From: Azoarcus_F sp036734105
GTDB taxonomy: Bacteria > Pseudomonadota > Gammaproteobacteria > Burkholderiales > Rhodocyclaceae
Reading direction: 5' to 3'
DNA length: 64,000 bases
Assembly (NCBI GenBank): GCA_036734105.1
Contig: DAIMZH010000012.1
Span: 1 to 64,000 of the forward strand
Shown here piece by piece: positions 50,034 through 59,070 of this stretch. The notes under the pieces are model-generated. The model was not told where the DNA came from, did not search any database, and was given only the letters and a program-made list of their open reading frames with translations. The translations under genes were made by a program, and so were the position numbers. Position 1 is the first letter of the stretch. Each line of letters opens with the position of its first letter.

Positions 50034-51068
50034 ATGAAACTCGATCGCGCCAGACTTGAGGACGCCGCCAAGCGTGGCGTGATATCTCATGAGCAAGTTG
50101 ACCCACTATGGTCGTTCCTGTCAGAAGCTGGCACGGATTCCCCCACTTTTCGTTTGACGCACATCCTGTATTACCTCGGTGGCCTGATCGCGATTGGCGC
50201 GATGACGCTGTTCATGACGCTGGGCTGGGAGCGCTTCGGCGGCTGGGGTTTGCTTCTGATCGCGCTTGCTTACGCGGTTGGTGGTTTGTGGCTGACCCAC
50301 TATCTGCTTTATCGTCAGGCCTTGCCGATTCCCGCAGGGATTGCGGCGGCGTTTGTCGTAGTGCTCACGCCGCTTGCCATTTACGGCTTGCAGGTGGGCC
50401 TGGGTTTCTGGGCCGATGACAGACCGTATCGTGCGTACCACACACATGTTGAGTGGCGTTGGTTGCTGATGGAGCTGGCGACATTGGCTGTAGCGGCAAT
50501 CATGCTGTGGCGTTACCGCCTGCCGTTTCTGGTGATGCCGGTGGCGGTGACCTTGTGGTATCTCAGCATGGACCTGACGCCCTTCCTGTTCGGTCAGGCC
50601 GATACCACCTGGGAGCTGCGCAAGTTTGTGTCGCTGTGGTTTGGATTGCTGATGGTGTTGCTGGCCTTCTGGGTGGATGTCCGCGCGCGCCACGGACAGG
50701 ATTTTGCGTTCTGGCTGTATTTGTTCGGTGTGGTGACGTTCTGGAGCGGACTTTCCTTGATGCAGTCCGACAGCGAACTGAGCAAGTTCATGTATTTGTG
50801 CATTAATCTTCTCCTGATCGGGCTTGGTTCAGTGCTTTATCGGCGGGTTTTTGTCGTCTTTGGCGGTTTGGGAGCGGCGGGATATCTTGCTTACCTTGCC
50901 CACAATGTGTTCAGGGAGAGCATGCTGTTTCCGTTCGTGTTGTCGGCTATCGGGTTGGCTATCATTTACCTTGGCATTGTCTGGCAGCGCAACGAACACG
51001 CCATCTCGCAGCGGATGCAAGGGCTGCTGCCTGCCGCCTTGCGGGAGTTGCTCGAACGTCGCAGTTGA
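50034..51068 (+). CDS. DUF2157 multispanning membrane protein
   Basis: 344 aa. A short cytoplasmic N terminus (DRARLEDAAKRGVISHEQVD) is followed by about ten transmembrane helices, beginning LYYLGGLIAIGAMTLFMTLG. The N-terminal helix-turn segment and the membrane layout fit DUF2157. Function unknown. It stands alone between a divergent chemoreceptor gene and the ParA-type operon 150 bp downstream. Confidence 0.75.
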   Translation: MKLDRARLEDAAKRGVISHEQVDPLWSFLSEAGTDSPTFRLTHILYYLGGLIAIGAMTLFMTLGWERFGGWGLLLIALAYAVGGLWLTHYLLYRQALPIPAGIAAAFVVVLTPLAIYGLQVGLGFWADDRPYRAYHTHVEWRWLLMELATLAVAAIMLWRYRLPFLVMPVAVTLWYLSMDLTPFLFGQADTTWELRKFVSLWFGLLMVLLAFWVDVRARHGQDFAFWLYLFGVVTFWSGLSLMQSDSELSKFMYLCINLLLIGLGSVLYRRVFVVFGGLGAAGYLAYLAHNVFRESMLFPFVLSAIGLAIIYLGIVWQRNEHAISQRMQGLLPAALRELLERRS

Positions 51069-51219
51069 GCCATGTTCCGCACCCGATTTCGCGATCACAC
51101 GCTGCTTCTGTTCAGCCCACGATCATGCTGTCGGGTTTTTTCGTCCGCCCAACTCGCTTGCAGCAATGGCCTTGGCCGGGCAGACTGCTGCAAACACTTT
51201 GTGAGGGAGACATGACAGA

Positions 51220-51885
51220 ATGAAAAAAGCTCGGCGCATTGCTGTGCTGTCGCAAAAAGGCGGGGCGGGAAAGACCACGGTGAGCATGCAACTGGCTGCT
51301 GGTCTGGCGCGCAGAGGCGTCAGGGTAGGTGTTGCCGACCTTGATCCGCAACAAAGCGCTTTGCGTTGGGCGCAGTCAGCACCGACCGATCGACGCTTTC
51401 CGGCTGAAGTGCGTGCCCTTGCCGGAACCCAATCCGCAGTAGCCAGCGCCATTGACACGTTTGCGCGTGAATGCGAGGTGTTGGTGCTGGATTGCCCTCC
51501 GTCCATCGAGCATCCTCATGTAATGACCGCGCTGGATGTGGCGCATGTGGCCTTGGTGCCAGTGGTGCCCAGCCCACCCGACCTGTGGTCGGCGCGCGCG
51601 GTGGAGCAATTGATTCTGCAAGCCATGCTCAAACGCAACAAGCTTGTCGGGACCATCCTGATCAACCGGGCTCAGCGCACAGCCTTGTCTGCGTCGGTGA
51701 TCCGACTGCTGCGAGAGTTTGATCTGCAGGTAATGCGTGCAGGCTTGTCGCAACGCAATGCTTTTGGCCAGAGCGCGGCGACTGGCGGCTCGGTCTTTGA
51801 CTTTGGCAAGGCGGCTGCACTGGCACAGGCCGAGGTGGACCGCGTCATCGACGCCTTGCTGGGCATGATCAGGAAGCAGCCGTGA
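51220..51885 (+). CDS. ParA/MinD-type positioning ATPase
   Basis: 221 aa. Deviant Walker A SQKGGAGKTTVSMQLA with the signature lysine, Walker A' in VADLDPQQSALRW, and Walker B VLVLDCPPS. No N-terminal DNA-binding domain, so it is of the small ParA type used for plasmid partition or for positioning cellular cargo. GGGAG is about 12 nt upstream. The ATGA-type overlap with the next gene shows a coupled partner. The main chromosomal parAB would normally be next to gidB near the origin, so this is an extra copy. Confidence 0.88.
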   Translation: MKKARRIAVLSQKGGAGKTTVSMQLAAGLARRGVRVGVADLDPQQSALRWAQSAPTDRRFPAEVRALAGTQSAVASAIDTFARECEVLVLDCPPSIEHPHVMTALDVAHVALVPVVPSPPDLWSARAVEQLILQAMLKRNKLVGTILINRAQRTALSASVIRLLREFDLQVMRAGLSQRNAFGQSAATGGSVFDFGKAAALAQAEVDRVIDALLGMIRKQP

Positions 51886-52277
51886 GCAGGCGACAAGGCG
51901 TAGAAGAGGCGCTGCGCGGAGCCTTGCGCCATGAAGAGGCGTCGCTCAAGCGTCGCTTGCCGCAAGTGCTGGCCAGGTCGACGACGCCCGCCAGCGGTAT
52001 GGCTGATTCATCGGCAGCCCGTATTTCGGCTGAGTCAGCCGAGCGTGAGGATATCCGGCTGGGAAAGAGCGACCAGCGGCGCCTCAAGCGACTGCGCAAA
52101 CGTCTCGCCGATACGCATGTCAAGCCGGACAACTCGGTGCTTTGGCGAGCGGCCTTGCTGGCTCTGGAGTCACACAGCGCTGACGACATCGCGGCGCTGA
52201 TCGCTGGCTTGCCCACACTGAAAGACAAGCCGCAAAAGCCCCTAAAGGGCAAAACCGCCAAAAAGACAAAAGCGTGA
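51882..52277 (+). CDS. hypothetical protein, likely partner of the ParA-type ATPase
   Basis: 131 aa, family not recognised. The N terminus is charged and helical (RRQGVEEALRGALRHEEASL), the middle Ser/Ala/Glu-rich, followed by a basic helix (DQRRLKRLRKRLADTHVKPD) and NSVLWRAALLALESHSADDI; the C terminus is a Lys/Pro/Thr tail (KPLKGKTAKKTKA). Overlap by 4 nt with the ATPase gene suggests a ParB-like or adaptor role: ParA partners usually carry a short basic helix that stimulates ATPase. This is inference from context. Confidence 0.65.
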   Translation: MSRRQGVEEALRGALRHEEASLKRRLPQVLARSTTPASGMADSSAARISAESAEREDIRLGKSDQRRLKRLRKRLADTHVKPDNSVLWRAALLALESHSADDIAALIAGLPTLKDKPQKPLKGKTAKKTKA

Positions 52278-52280
52278 AGC

Positions 52281-52481
52281 GTGGCAAGCGGCTTGATCGT
52301 TCTCCTTGTACTCGTCGCCACTTTGGCCTTGTGGCGTCTGTCGCGTCCGGCACTTGACCGGCAGGCGCCCAGCAAGTGGTTAAGGTGGTTCCTGGTGGTG
52401 GCGCTCCTTCTGCTTGCTGCCTGGCTGAGTTGGCTGTTGATCATGGTCTTGCTGGTTGGGCCGCATCTGCAGACACTCTGA
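52281..52481 (+). CDS. small two-helix membrane protein
   Basis: 66 aa. Two transmembrane helices (GLIVLLVLVATLALWRL and WFLVVALLLLAAWLSWLLIM) separated by a short basic loop (SRPALDRQAPSKWLR). GTG start 3 nt after the preceding stop, so probably in the ParA operon. Family not recognised. Confidence 0.6.
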   Translation: MASGLIVLLVLVATLALWRLSRPALDRQAPSKWLRWFLVVALLLLAAWLSWLLIMVLLVGPHLQTL

Positions 52482-52537
52482 AACACAGCCGCCGTCCAGT
52501 GGAAAAAAGCACGTTTCAGATGAACGCACACGGTGGT

Positions 52538-53395
52538 TCAAGCGCGGCAGGCAGCCAGTCGCTCAAACTGATCGGCGTAGCGCTTGAGCCTTTGTGTGAG
52601 ATGCTGGCCCTGTCTTTCGTTGACCGTCTCGTGCAGGCTTGCCAGCAACGCGATGGTGTGCGCCCGGTTGTTGTCAAAAGCACGGCGATACTCTTCGTTC
52701 CAGTGTTGGTCCGGGTTCAGCAGCAGCGATTCGATGACCTGTCTGGTGAGCTGTTCATCGTCCCGTGATGACCGTAGTTCGTCCAGCAAGCGCTTTTGCC
52801 ACTCGATGCGGTGCGCCAGCCAGGTGTCGGTGGTGGGCTGCAGGTTGGTGCTCCACCCGGCAATCAATTCGCGTTGATTGGCCTCCAGTCTGCCGAACCA
52901 GCGTCGCAGTTGTTTTTCCATGCGTTCGGCGCGCAGCTTTACCCGTTGTGCGTCGTTTGGGCTCAGGTATTCCTTGCGCTGCTTATCGTTACGCTGCTCA
53001 AAGTTGCGCTGCAGCTCGTCGACCTGGTCTGGTCTGAGTGACAACAGCAAGGCGCTGGCGTGGGGGGTGATCTGGTGGCGCAGACGCCCCCACGCCGCTT
53101 CAGCTTGTCCGGCAAAATCGTTGAGCGAAGCCACGTCCAGGCGCTCCTTGGCCAGCGTCGCATCCAGTGTGCGCAAGGCAAGAGCGTATTCTGATAATTC
53201 ATTGCTGCAGTGCCAGGCGATAACTTCCTCAAGCCGGCTGTCCAGTTCAGCGCGCTGGTTCTGATCCAGCGTCACAAAGTCTGCAACGTAGCGCGGCGCA
53301 AGCCAGTCGAGCTGGCTGTACAGATAGCGCACACCGCAGCCGGACATGAGCAGGACGGAGGCAGTGAGAATGAACAGTCGTAAGAGGCTTTGCAT
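52538..53395 (-). CDS. DUF6279 family lipoprotein
   Basis: 285 aa. Signal peptide with lipobox MSGC (Cys20), then a helical domain beginning YLYSQLDWLAPRYVADFVTL and containing LDQNQRAELDSRLEEVIAWH, the pattern of the DUF6279 lipoproteins. Function unknown; probably periplasmic and membrane-attached. Transcribed alone, convergent to the ParA operon. Confidence 0.78.
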   Translation of the reverse strand: MQSLLRLFILTASVLLMSGCGVRYLYSQLDWLAPRYVADFVTLDQNQRAELDSRLEEVIAWHCSNELSEYALALRTLDATLAKERLDVASLNDFAGQAEAAWGRLRHQITPHASALLLSLRPDQVDELQRNFEQRNDKQRKEYLSPNDAQRVKLRAERMEKQLRRWFGRLEANQRELIAGWSTNLQPTTDTWLAHRIEWQKRLLDELRSSRDDEQLTRQVIESLLLNPDQHWNEEYRRAFDNNRAHTIALLASLHETVNERQGQHLTQRLKRYADQFERLAACRA

Positions 53396-53639
53396 GTGTC
53401 GTCTGATTGGGGCTGTTCATGCAAGTTCAACTGGATCATGCTGTGAACCGCAGGGTCGCGACGTGGCGGGCGCGTAAGAGAGCATGTCAGCCATGCTGCA
53501 AGTCTTTTTTTGGTGACCCAACCGGTGTGAGGCGGGGCGGTTGATGCATAGGGTGCTGCTTGAGAAAAGCCCTCAGATGGTAGCGCGGTCGTTTTATGCG
53601 CTAACATCCGGGGCTTGGTCCTGCATTCATGGATATGAC

Positions 53640-55556
53640 ATGCGAAAACACAACTCCTGTCGCGATAGTCTGCTCGCTGTTGTTGGCATTTTTGCCCTCC
53701 TTTCAACCGGTCTTGCTTACGCTCAAGTATCAGGCGAGTGGCGCGTCGACTCCATCGTTGATGCTCGGAACTGCGGAGAGGGGCAATACAGTCAGACAGA
53801 CATCTATCAGATTGAGCAAATCGGTTCTGTTCTGACTGTTACTGAACAGGATGGTAGTGTCTATAGCGGAGCGATATCGGGCACAAGTTTTAACTGGTCT
53901 GGGAGCTATGAAGAGGATGGAGGCGTCACCACGCTTCAGCTTCAGGGGAATTTTTCTGACAATTATCTTTCCATGTCCGGTAACAGCAGCTTCAGCTTTA
54001 CGTCTGGAGAGATCAGTTGCTCGGGAACCGGCGAGTTCACTGGCGAAAAGCTTCAGGATGCTGCGCCACCAGAGCCTGAGCCAGAACCAGAGCTGGTGAG
54101 GCTGTCAGAGCTACATGCGCACTGGCCCTTGTATTTTGGAGGAGACGAAAAAGACAGCATTGTGGCGATCACGGTCGATAGCGAGCAGAACATCATTCTT
54201 GCTGGCATGATGACGAGCGCCGAAGTGCGCTGGGCAGATAGCGATAATGTCAGGCCGACGGCGACACTGACAGGGTCGGTTCATCTGCTCAAATTCTCCG
54301 CTCGGGGGGAACCGCTCTGGTCGCGTTTTCTCAACCACAACGAAGATATTGTGGATATCGCGACAGATGGTCATGACAACATCTTGTTGCTTACGGCGAG
54401 TGCCTTGATAAAGCTCGATAGTGCCGGTGAGTTGCTGTGGATGAATGACTATTCCGGCGTTGGTGGCGTTGGTCGTATATCCTTCGCGATGCTCAACCAT
54501 GTCAGTGATTTTGCGCATACGGCAGGCAAACGGCTGGCGACAAACCTCTACAACGAGATTACGGTTGTCGGCAGAACCAACCAGCCCGATCTCGCCTCCG
54601 GCGGCTACGATGTTGAATATGCAGCGGGTTCCTTCAGCGACTACGATGGGTTCGTGATTCATCTTGGTGAAAACGGCCACACCTTGTGGTCGAGCTACCT
54701 GGGGGGGCGTATTGCTGACAGTGCGCAGAGTGTTGCTGTTGAGCCAAGCGGCACGATTCATGTACTCGGTAATTCGGACTCGGCGAGTGGCTGGCCGCCC
54801 TCGCATCAGTATTTCAATGCGGAACTGGGGACGCAGGCCAATACCAGCGAGGCGGTCAAATCCGGGGGAGGTTGTTTCCTGACCAGTCTGACCCGACTCG
54901 GCGCACATCTCAAAACTGGCTTTTTCTCCGGAACCTGTCGGGCCATGGCCTTGGATATCCATGGCAATTTAAGCATAGTGGGCACAACTGGGGGTGACTG
55001 GATTGCACGCTTGCCGGCCAATCAGGGTCTCGGCGGTTTTCTGAACCTGTCGCCAACTGTCGATGGTGAGGCCAACGGCTTTGCGGCCAAGATCGCCACC
55101 AATGCCAATTCTCTGACCTGGGCCACCTATTTGAATAGTGGTTTCGGCCTTGATTCTCCGCTTGGACTTGCGGTCAATGCGCTGGGCGAGCTTTACGTAG
55201 TGGGTGCGGCTGGCCATGAGGACTGGCGCGTCAGGCTTAATGACCCGGATGACGGCGACGGATTTCTGGTCATTCTTTCGGCGGCTGGCAAGCAGATGAG
55301 AGAGGTCTATCTGGGTGGCAATGGCAAGGATGAGGCATGGGATATCGTCTTGAAGCGAGATGGTTCAGCGCTTGTTTCAGGTGCGACCGCTTCACCTGCC
55401 TGGCACAGGCGGCCGTCCAGTACCAACTTTACCGAGGACATTTATTATCGAGGCGGGGTTGATGGTTTCGTGGTTGCTGTTGATCAGTTTGGCAACAAGC
55501 GAAAAAAGAGCAAAGTGCTTTTTTTATTGCCTCTGGTTGAGCCTCAACAACCCTAG
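53640..55556 (+). CDS. secreted protein with SBBP beta-propeller repeats
   Basis: 638 aa. Signal peptide (SLLAVVGIFALLSTGLAYAQ), an N-terminal beta-sandwich-like domain (about residues 32-140), a PPEPEPEPE linker, then repeats of the form YxGGxxxDxxxxIxVDxxGxIxxxG: LYFGGDEKDSIVAITVDSEQ, YLGGRIADSAQSVAVEPSGT, YLNSGFGLDSPLGLAVNALG and YLGGNGKDEAWDIVLKRDGS. These are SBBP-type propeller blades. The C terminus is basic (GNKRKKSKVL). The gene is visibly more AT-rich than its neighbours, which suggests acquisition. Function unknown; adhesion or surface binding is a guess from the fold. Confidence 0.72.
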   Translation: MRKHNSCRDSLLAVVGIFALLSTGLAYAQVSGEWRVDSIVDARNCGEGQYSQTDIYQIEQIGSVLTVTEQDGSVYSGAISGTSFNWSGSYEEDGGVTTLQLQGNFSDNYLSMSGNSSFSFTSGEISCSGTGEFTGEKLQDAAPPEPEPEPELVRLSELHAHWPLYFGGDEKDSIVAITVDSEQNIILAGMMTSAEVRWADSDNVRPTATLTGSVHLLKFSARGEPLWSRFLNHNEDIVDIATDGHDNILLLTASALIKLDSAGELLWMNDYSGVGGVGRISFAMLNHVSDFAHTAGKRLATNLYNEITVVGRTNQPDLASGGYDVEYAAGSFSDYDGFVIHLGENGHTLWSSYLGGRIADSAQSVAVEPSGTIHVLGNSDSASGWPPSHQYFNAELGTQANTSEAVKSGGGCFLTSLTRLGAHLKTGFFSGTCRAMALDIHGNLSIVGTTGGDWIARLPANQGLGGFLNLSPTVDGEANGFAAKIATNANSLTWATYLNSGFGLDSPLGLAVNALGELYVVGAAGHEDWRVRLNDPDDGDGFLVILSAAGKQMREVYLGGNGKDEAWDIVLKRDGSALVSGATASPAWHRRPSSTNFTEDIYYRGGVDGFVVAVDQFGNKRKKSKVLFLLPLVEPQQP

Positions 55557-55617
55557 ACTCAATGTGTCATCCTAGAGTCAAGTACCACCGCCCTATTCAG
55601 AATGGCTGGAGCTGCTC

Positions 55618-56220
55618 ATGACCGAGGTCATTCTGCTCAACAAACCCTTTGGCGTGATCTGTCAGTTTTCCGGTGATGAAATGCGACCAACGCTCAAGCA
55701 GTATGTGGCGCTGCCCGGTGTTTATCCTGCGGGGCGGCTGGATACTGACAGTGAGGGGCTGGTGTTGCTGACAGACGATGGACGTCTGCAGCATCGCATA
55801 GCCGATCCACGCCACAAGCTGCCCAAGACTTATCTTGTGCAGGTGGAAGGCCAGATTGATGATGAGGCGCTGGCGCACCTCAGGCGCGGGGTGGATGTCG
55901 GCGACTTTGTGTCGCGGCCTTGCCAGGCGCGATATGTGGCCGAGCCGGATTGGCTCTGGCCGCGCGACCCGCCGGTACGGTTTCGCAAGTCGGTGCCGAC
56001 TGGCTGGATTGAAATCGTGCTGCGTGAGGGGCGCAACCGGCAGGTCAGGCGCATGACCGCTGCCGTGGGCTTCCCGACGCTGCGTCTGGTGCGTACCAGT
56101 ATTGGCCCTTTTACGCTCGATGGTCTGCCGCTGGGCCAGTGGCGGCGACATGAAGTGCCGCCAGGTTTGTTGCCGCCAATGCCAAAGCCGACTTCAATAA
56201 AGAGTTTCAGACGGGGGTAG
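55618..56220 (+). CDS. rluE: 23S rRNA pseudouridine synthase, RluE type
   Basis: 200 aa. RsuA-family enzyme without an S4 domain: LLNKPFGVICQFS, PAGRLDTDSEGLVLLTDDG with the catalytic aspartate, KTYLVQVEG, and REGRNRQVRRMTAAVGFPTL. The absence of S4 and the length match RluE, which modifies U2457 in 23S rRNA. Confidence 0.88.
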   Translation: MTEVILLNKPFGVICQFSGDEMRPTLKQYVALPGVYPAGRLDTDSEGLVLLTDDGRLQHRIADPRHKLPKTYLVQVEGQIDDEALAHLRRGVDVGDFVSRPCQARYVAEPDWLWPRDPPVRFRKSVPTGWIEIVLREGRNRQVRRMTAAVGFPTLRLVRTSIGPFTLDGLPLGQWRRHEVPPGLLPPMPKPTSIKSFRRG

Positions 56221-56292
56221 GGTGTGTCAGTTCAGACCGGAGTGCCTGGTCTGTTGTGGTCTTGGGAGCTTGTTTTGCCCCTGTGTGCCTGT

Positions 56293-57327
56293 TCAGTTCA
56301 TCAAAAGGCAAAAGATCATCAAGCCTGAAGCGTCGTCAGTTGGCCATGAGACGACGCGGCTGTCGAACTCGCTGCCGTTGCGTTGACGCAGCCGCCACAC
56401 GCCCGGGGAGAACGCGGGGTTTTTGTCGGCTCTAAGGTCGGCAAGCCGCAAGCGCGTCAGGCGCAGGGCTGAATAGCCTAGCGCAGTGGTGACTGCCGGG
56501 TTGGTCCATTTGATTTCACCGCCGGGCGTGCACAGCAGGCTGGGTATCGGGCTGGCCGCCAGCAACTGGCGGCTGGTATTGATCGGGTGGGGAGCTGGCG
56601 GTACGGCTGACTCGGTTTCGCTCTCCGCCGTCAGGACCAGCAACTTCCAGCCCGGGCGAGGCCCCTCAAGCGCCCGGCCGGGCAGGGAGATGCCTTGCCG
56701 TGTCGCACGCAGGCTGATGTGACCGGTTGGGGTAGTAGTCAGCTCGAAGAAGCTTTCGTGAGCTTGTCCTATGAGTTGTTCGCGGCTGCGTCCCAGGGTT
56801 TTCTGGGTGCTGGCGTTGGCCGCGCGAATTCTGCCTTCGGCGTCGAGCACGATGACCGGTTGATCGGTGGCTGCCGCCAGGCGTGGCCACAGCGAGTCAG
56901 TCATTGCGCTGGGTGAGTAAGCTTCGGCGATCAGATCCGGGCTGAGGATGAGTGCATGCAGCCCTGGGCGTATGCGTGCAGCAGCGATATAGCGCATGCT
57001 TCTTCTGCGACCGCCGGGCAGGGCGAGCTCCAGGCTGCCACGCATCTGCTCCTGAATGAACAGCCGACCGCGGGCATCAAGAAAGGCGCGTTCTGAGGGA
57101 AAGATCGATGCGAGCGGCTGGGCGACCAGACTGCGATAGTCACGTTCCAGAAGTCTTTGCGCAGCGCCATTGACCTCAATGATGGTCTCGTCGCCGGTAA
57201 TGATGAGAGCTTCGTCAATGAGTTCCAGCAGCGCGAGATACAAGCCGGTTTCCAGTCCTTCGGAAAAGTCGGCGAAAAAGCGTCGTGGTTGCGGCTCAGG
57301 GGGTGCCGGAATGGTGTCGTGGGTCAT
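56293..57327 (-). CDS. triple-PAS domain protein without output domain
   Basis: 344 aa. Three PAS-like segments: about residues 28-130 (ELIDEALIITGDETIIEVNG), 148-245 (AATDQPVIVLDAEGRIRAAN) and 250-344 (LAASPIPSLLCTPGGEIKWT). No transmembrane helix, kinase, GGDEF, EAL or DNA-binding part is visible, and the protein stops at the end of the third PAS. It may act through a partner or as a sensor subunit. Runs in the same direction as rhlE, 92 bp beyond the rhlE stop. Confidence 0.7.
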   Translation of the reverse strand: MTHDTIPAPPEPQPRRFFADFSEGLETGLYLALLELIDEALIITGDETIIEVNGAAQRLLERDYRSLVAQPLASIFPSERAFLDARGRLFIQEQMRGSLELALPGGRRRSMRYIAAARIRPGLHALILSPDLIAEAYSPSAMTDSLWPRLAAATDQPVIVLDAEGRIRAANASTQKTLGRSREQLIGQAHESFFELTTTPTGHISLRATRQGISLPGRALEGPRPGWKLLVLTAESETESAVPPAPHPINTSRQLLAASPIPSLLCTPGGEIKWTNPAVTTALGYSALRLTRLRLADLRADKNPAFSPGVWRLRQRNGSEFDSRVVSWPTDDASGLMIFCLLMN

Positions 57328-57419
57328 GTTGCGTGCTTGGAGCGCTTGCGCAGTGGCGAGGCTCCAGAATAGTGCGCACGCGAGTGATCCACTCGCCGGA
57401 AAAAAGGCCTAATGCGAGC

Positions 57420-58859
57420 CTATTTCCGGCCAAGGCCCCCAAGCAGGAAGGCGACAGGGCGCTTTCTGGTGGTGCCGGGCTGCGACTTGGTGAGGCCAGC
57501 GACCGAGGTGTCACTGTCGGCAAGTTCAGGTGTCGCGGCAACGGCTACATAGGGTTTGCTGAAGTCGAAACCGTCCGGGGCAATGCTGGATTTGGGCTTG
57601 CTTCGCGGTCCGCGAGCGGGCTCATTGCGGCGCGCCTTGTTTTCGTTGCGCTGCGGTTTGTCGTCATGCGTGCTGCTGTGACGTGGCTTGTGGCTACCGA
57701 CGACATCATAGTCGGGCTCCGCCCCGAAGCCGGGGACTTGTTCCTGCAAAACCTTGATCTTGATGAGTTTCTCAATGTCTGCAAGACGCGTTTTTTCTTC
57801 AGCGCAAACCAGAGACACAGCGTGGCCGGAACGACCGGCGCGACCGGTTCGACCAATCCGGTGTATGTAGTCTTCGGCGGTGTGTGGGAGTTCGTAGTTG
57901 ATGACCAGTGGCAGGTCGTCGATGTCCAGGCCACGTGCCGCCACGTCAGTGGCAACCAGCACCCTGAGTTTGCCGGACTTGAAGGCTTCAAGGGTGTCGC
58001 TGCGCTGAGCCTGACCCTTGTCTCCATGGATTGCGTCGGCGGAAACACCGTGTCGCTCGAGAAAGGAGGCCAGGCGACCGCACAAGATCTTGGTGGACAC
58101 AAACACCAGGGCCTGGCTATCGGGCGCGTGCTTGAGCAAATGCACCAACAAATTGCGCTTGAGCCCGGCAGACACTGGATGCACCGTGTGGGAGATGGTT
58201 TCGGAAACCATGTTGCGTCGCGCGACTTCAATGAGCTGCGGGTTTTTGAGCATGCGGTCAGCAAGCTTCTTGATTTCTTCCGAGAAGGTAGCCGAAAACA
58301 GCAGGCTTTGACGGGCCTCGGGCAGCATGTTGAGTATGCGTCGGATGTCGGGGATGAAGCCCATGTCGAGCATGCGATCTGCTTCGTCCAGAACCAGCAT
58401 TTCAACCTGGTTGAAGGAGATGGTTTTTTGCTGTACGTGGTCAAGCAGGCGACCAGGGGTGGCAACCACGATCTCGACACCGAGCCGCAATTCGGCCGTC
58501 TGGGCGCGCATGTCCACGCCACCATAGACGCAGATGGAGCGCAACGGCACGTGCTTGCTATAGGTTTGCACCGACTCGTGCACCTGCACCGCGAGTTCTC
58601 GCGTGGGCGCAAGAATGAGCGCGCGAACCGGGTGGCGCGCCGGGCTGGTGGAGGTGTTGGCGTGGCGTGCAAGCCGCTGGATCAGCGGTAGGGTGAAACC
58701 GGCGGTTTTGCCAGTGCCGGTTTGCGCGCCACCCATGACATCGAGGCCTTGCAGCACGATGGGGATGGCTTGCTGTTGAATCGGAGTGGGGGTCGTGTAG
58801 CCGGTGTCGGCGACCGCTTTTAATAGCTCGGGAATCAGCCCGAGATCAGCGAAATTCAT
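57420..58859 (-). CDS. rhlE: DEAD-box RNA helicase RhlE
   Basis: 479 aa. Motif Q region MNFADLGLIPELLKAVADTG, motif I AQTGTGKT, Ia PTRELAVQV, DEAD in VLDEADRMLDMGF, SAT in LFSATFSEE, and the second RecA domain with ATDVAARGLDI and HRIGRTGRAGR. The basic tail (KPQRNENKARRNEPARGPRS) binds RNA. RhlE acts in ribosome assembly and in RNA turnover, in some species with RNase E. ATG 58859 is chosen because the family begins there; no ribosome site is visible. Confidence 0.93.
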   Translation of the reverse strand: MNFADLGLIPELLKAVADTGYTTPTPIQQQAIPIVLQGLDVMGGAQTGTGKTAGFTLPLIQRLARHANTSTSPARHPVRALILAPTRELAVQVHESVQTYSKHVPLRSICVYGGVDMRAQTAELRLGVEIVVATPGRLLDHVQQKTISFNQVEMLVLDEADRMLDMGFIPDIRRILNMLPEARQSLLFSATFSEEIKKLADRMLKNPQLIEVARRNMVSETISHTVHPVSAGLKRNLLVHLLKHAPDSQALVFVSTKILCGRLASFLERHGVSADAIHGDKGQAQRSDTLEAFKSGKLRVLVATDVAARGLDIDDLPLVINYELPHTAEDYIHRIGRTGRAGRSGHAVSLVCAEEKTRLADIEKLIKIKVLQEQVPGFGAEPDYDVVGSHKPRHSSTHDDKPQRNENKARRNEPARGPRSKPKSSIAPDGFDFSKPYVAVAATPELADSDTSVAGLTKSQPGTTRKRPVAFLLGGLGRK

Positions 58860-58974
58860 AGATATCAGTCGTTTATCGGACGAATGCCTGACTAAGGCGT
58901 CTGACAGTGCCGGTGTGGCAGCGGGACGCTTGCGCAGTACGATTCGTCGGGAAGCCAATCAAGGCGAAGCCCCG

Positions 58975-59007
58975 ATTATACATCGGCAGGGCTTGACAGG
59001 CTGTCAA
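58975..59007 (-). promoter_or_regulatory. rhlE promoter with overlapping palindrome
   Basis: On the minus strand a perfect TATAAT lies at 58980-58975, and TTGACA at 59007-59002 with a 21-bp spacer. The -35 side is a 15-bp palindrome, TTGACAG-G-CTGTCAA (58993-59007), centred near -30. The predicted leader to the ATG at 58859 is about 110 nt. The palindrome could be an operator; the regulator is unknown. Confidence 0.5.
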
Positions 59008-59070
59008 AAATGTTGCGGACTGCTGCCAGTGACGCTGGGAGTTCGACAGCAGCCTGGTTTTGGCACGGTG

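Noticed and set aside
51072..51215. 47-codon Cys-rich frame filling the gap between the DUF2157 gene and the ParA-type gene
   Set aside because: No Shine-Dalgarno sequence before its ATG and no recognisable features; the GGGAG at its end serves the ATPase gene.
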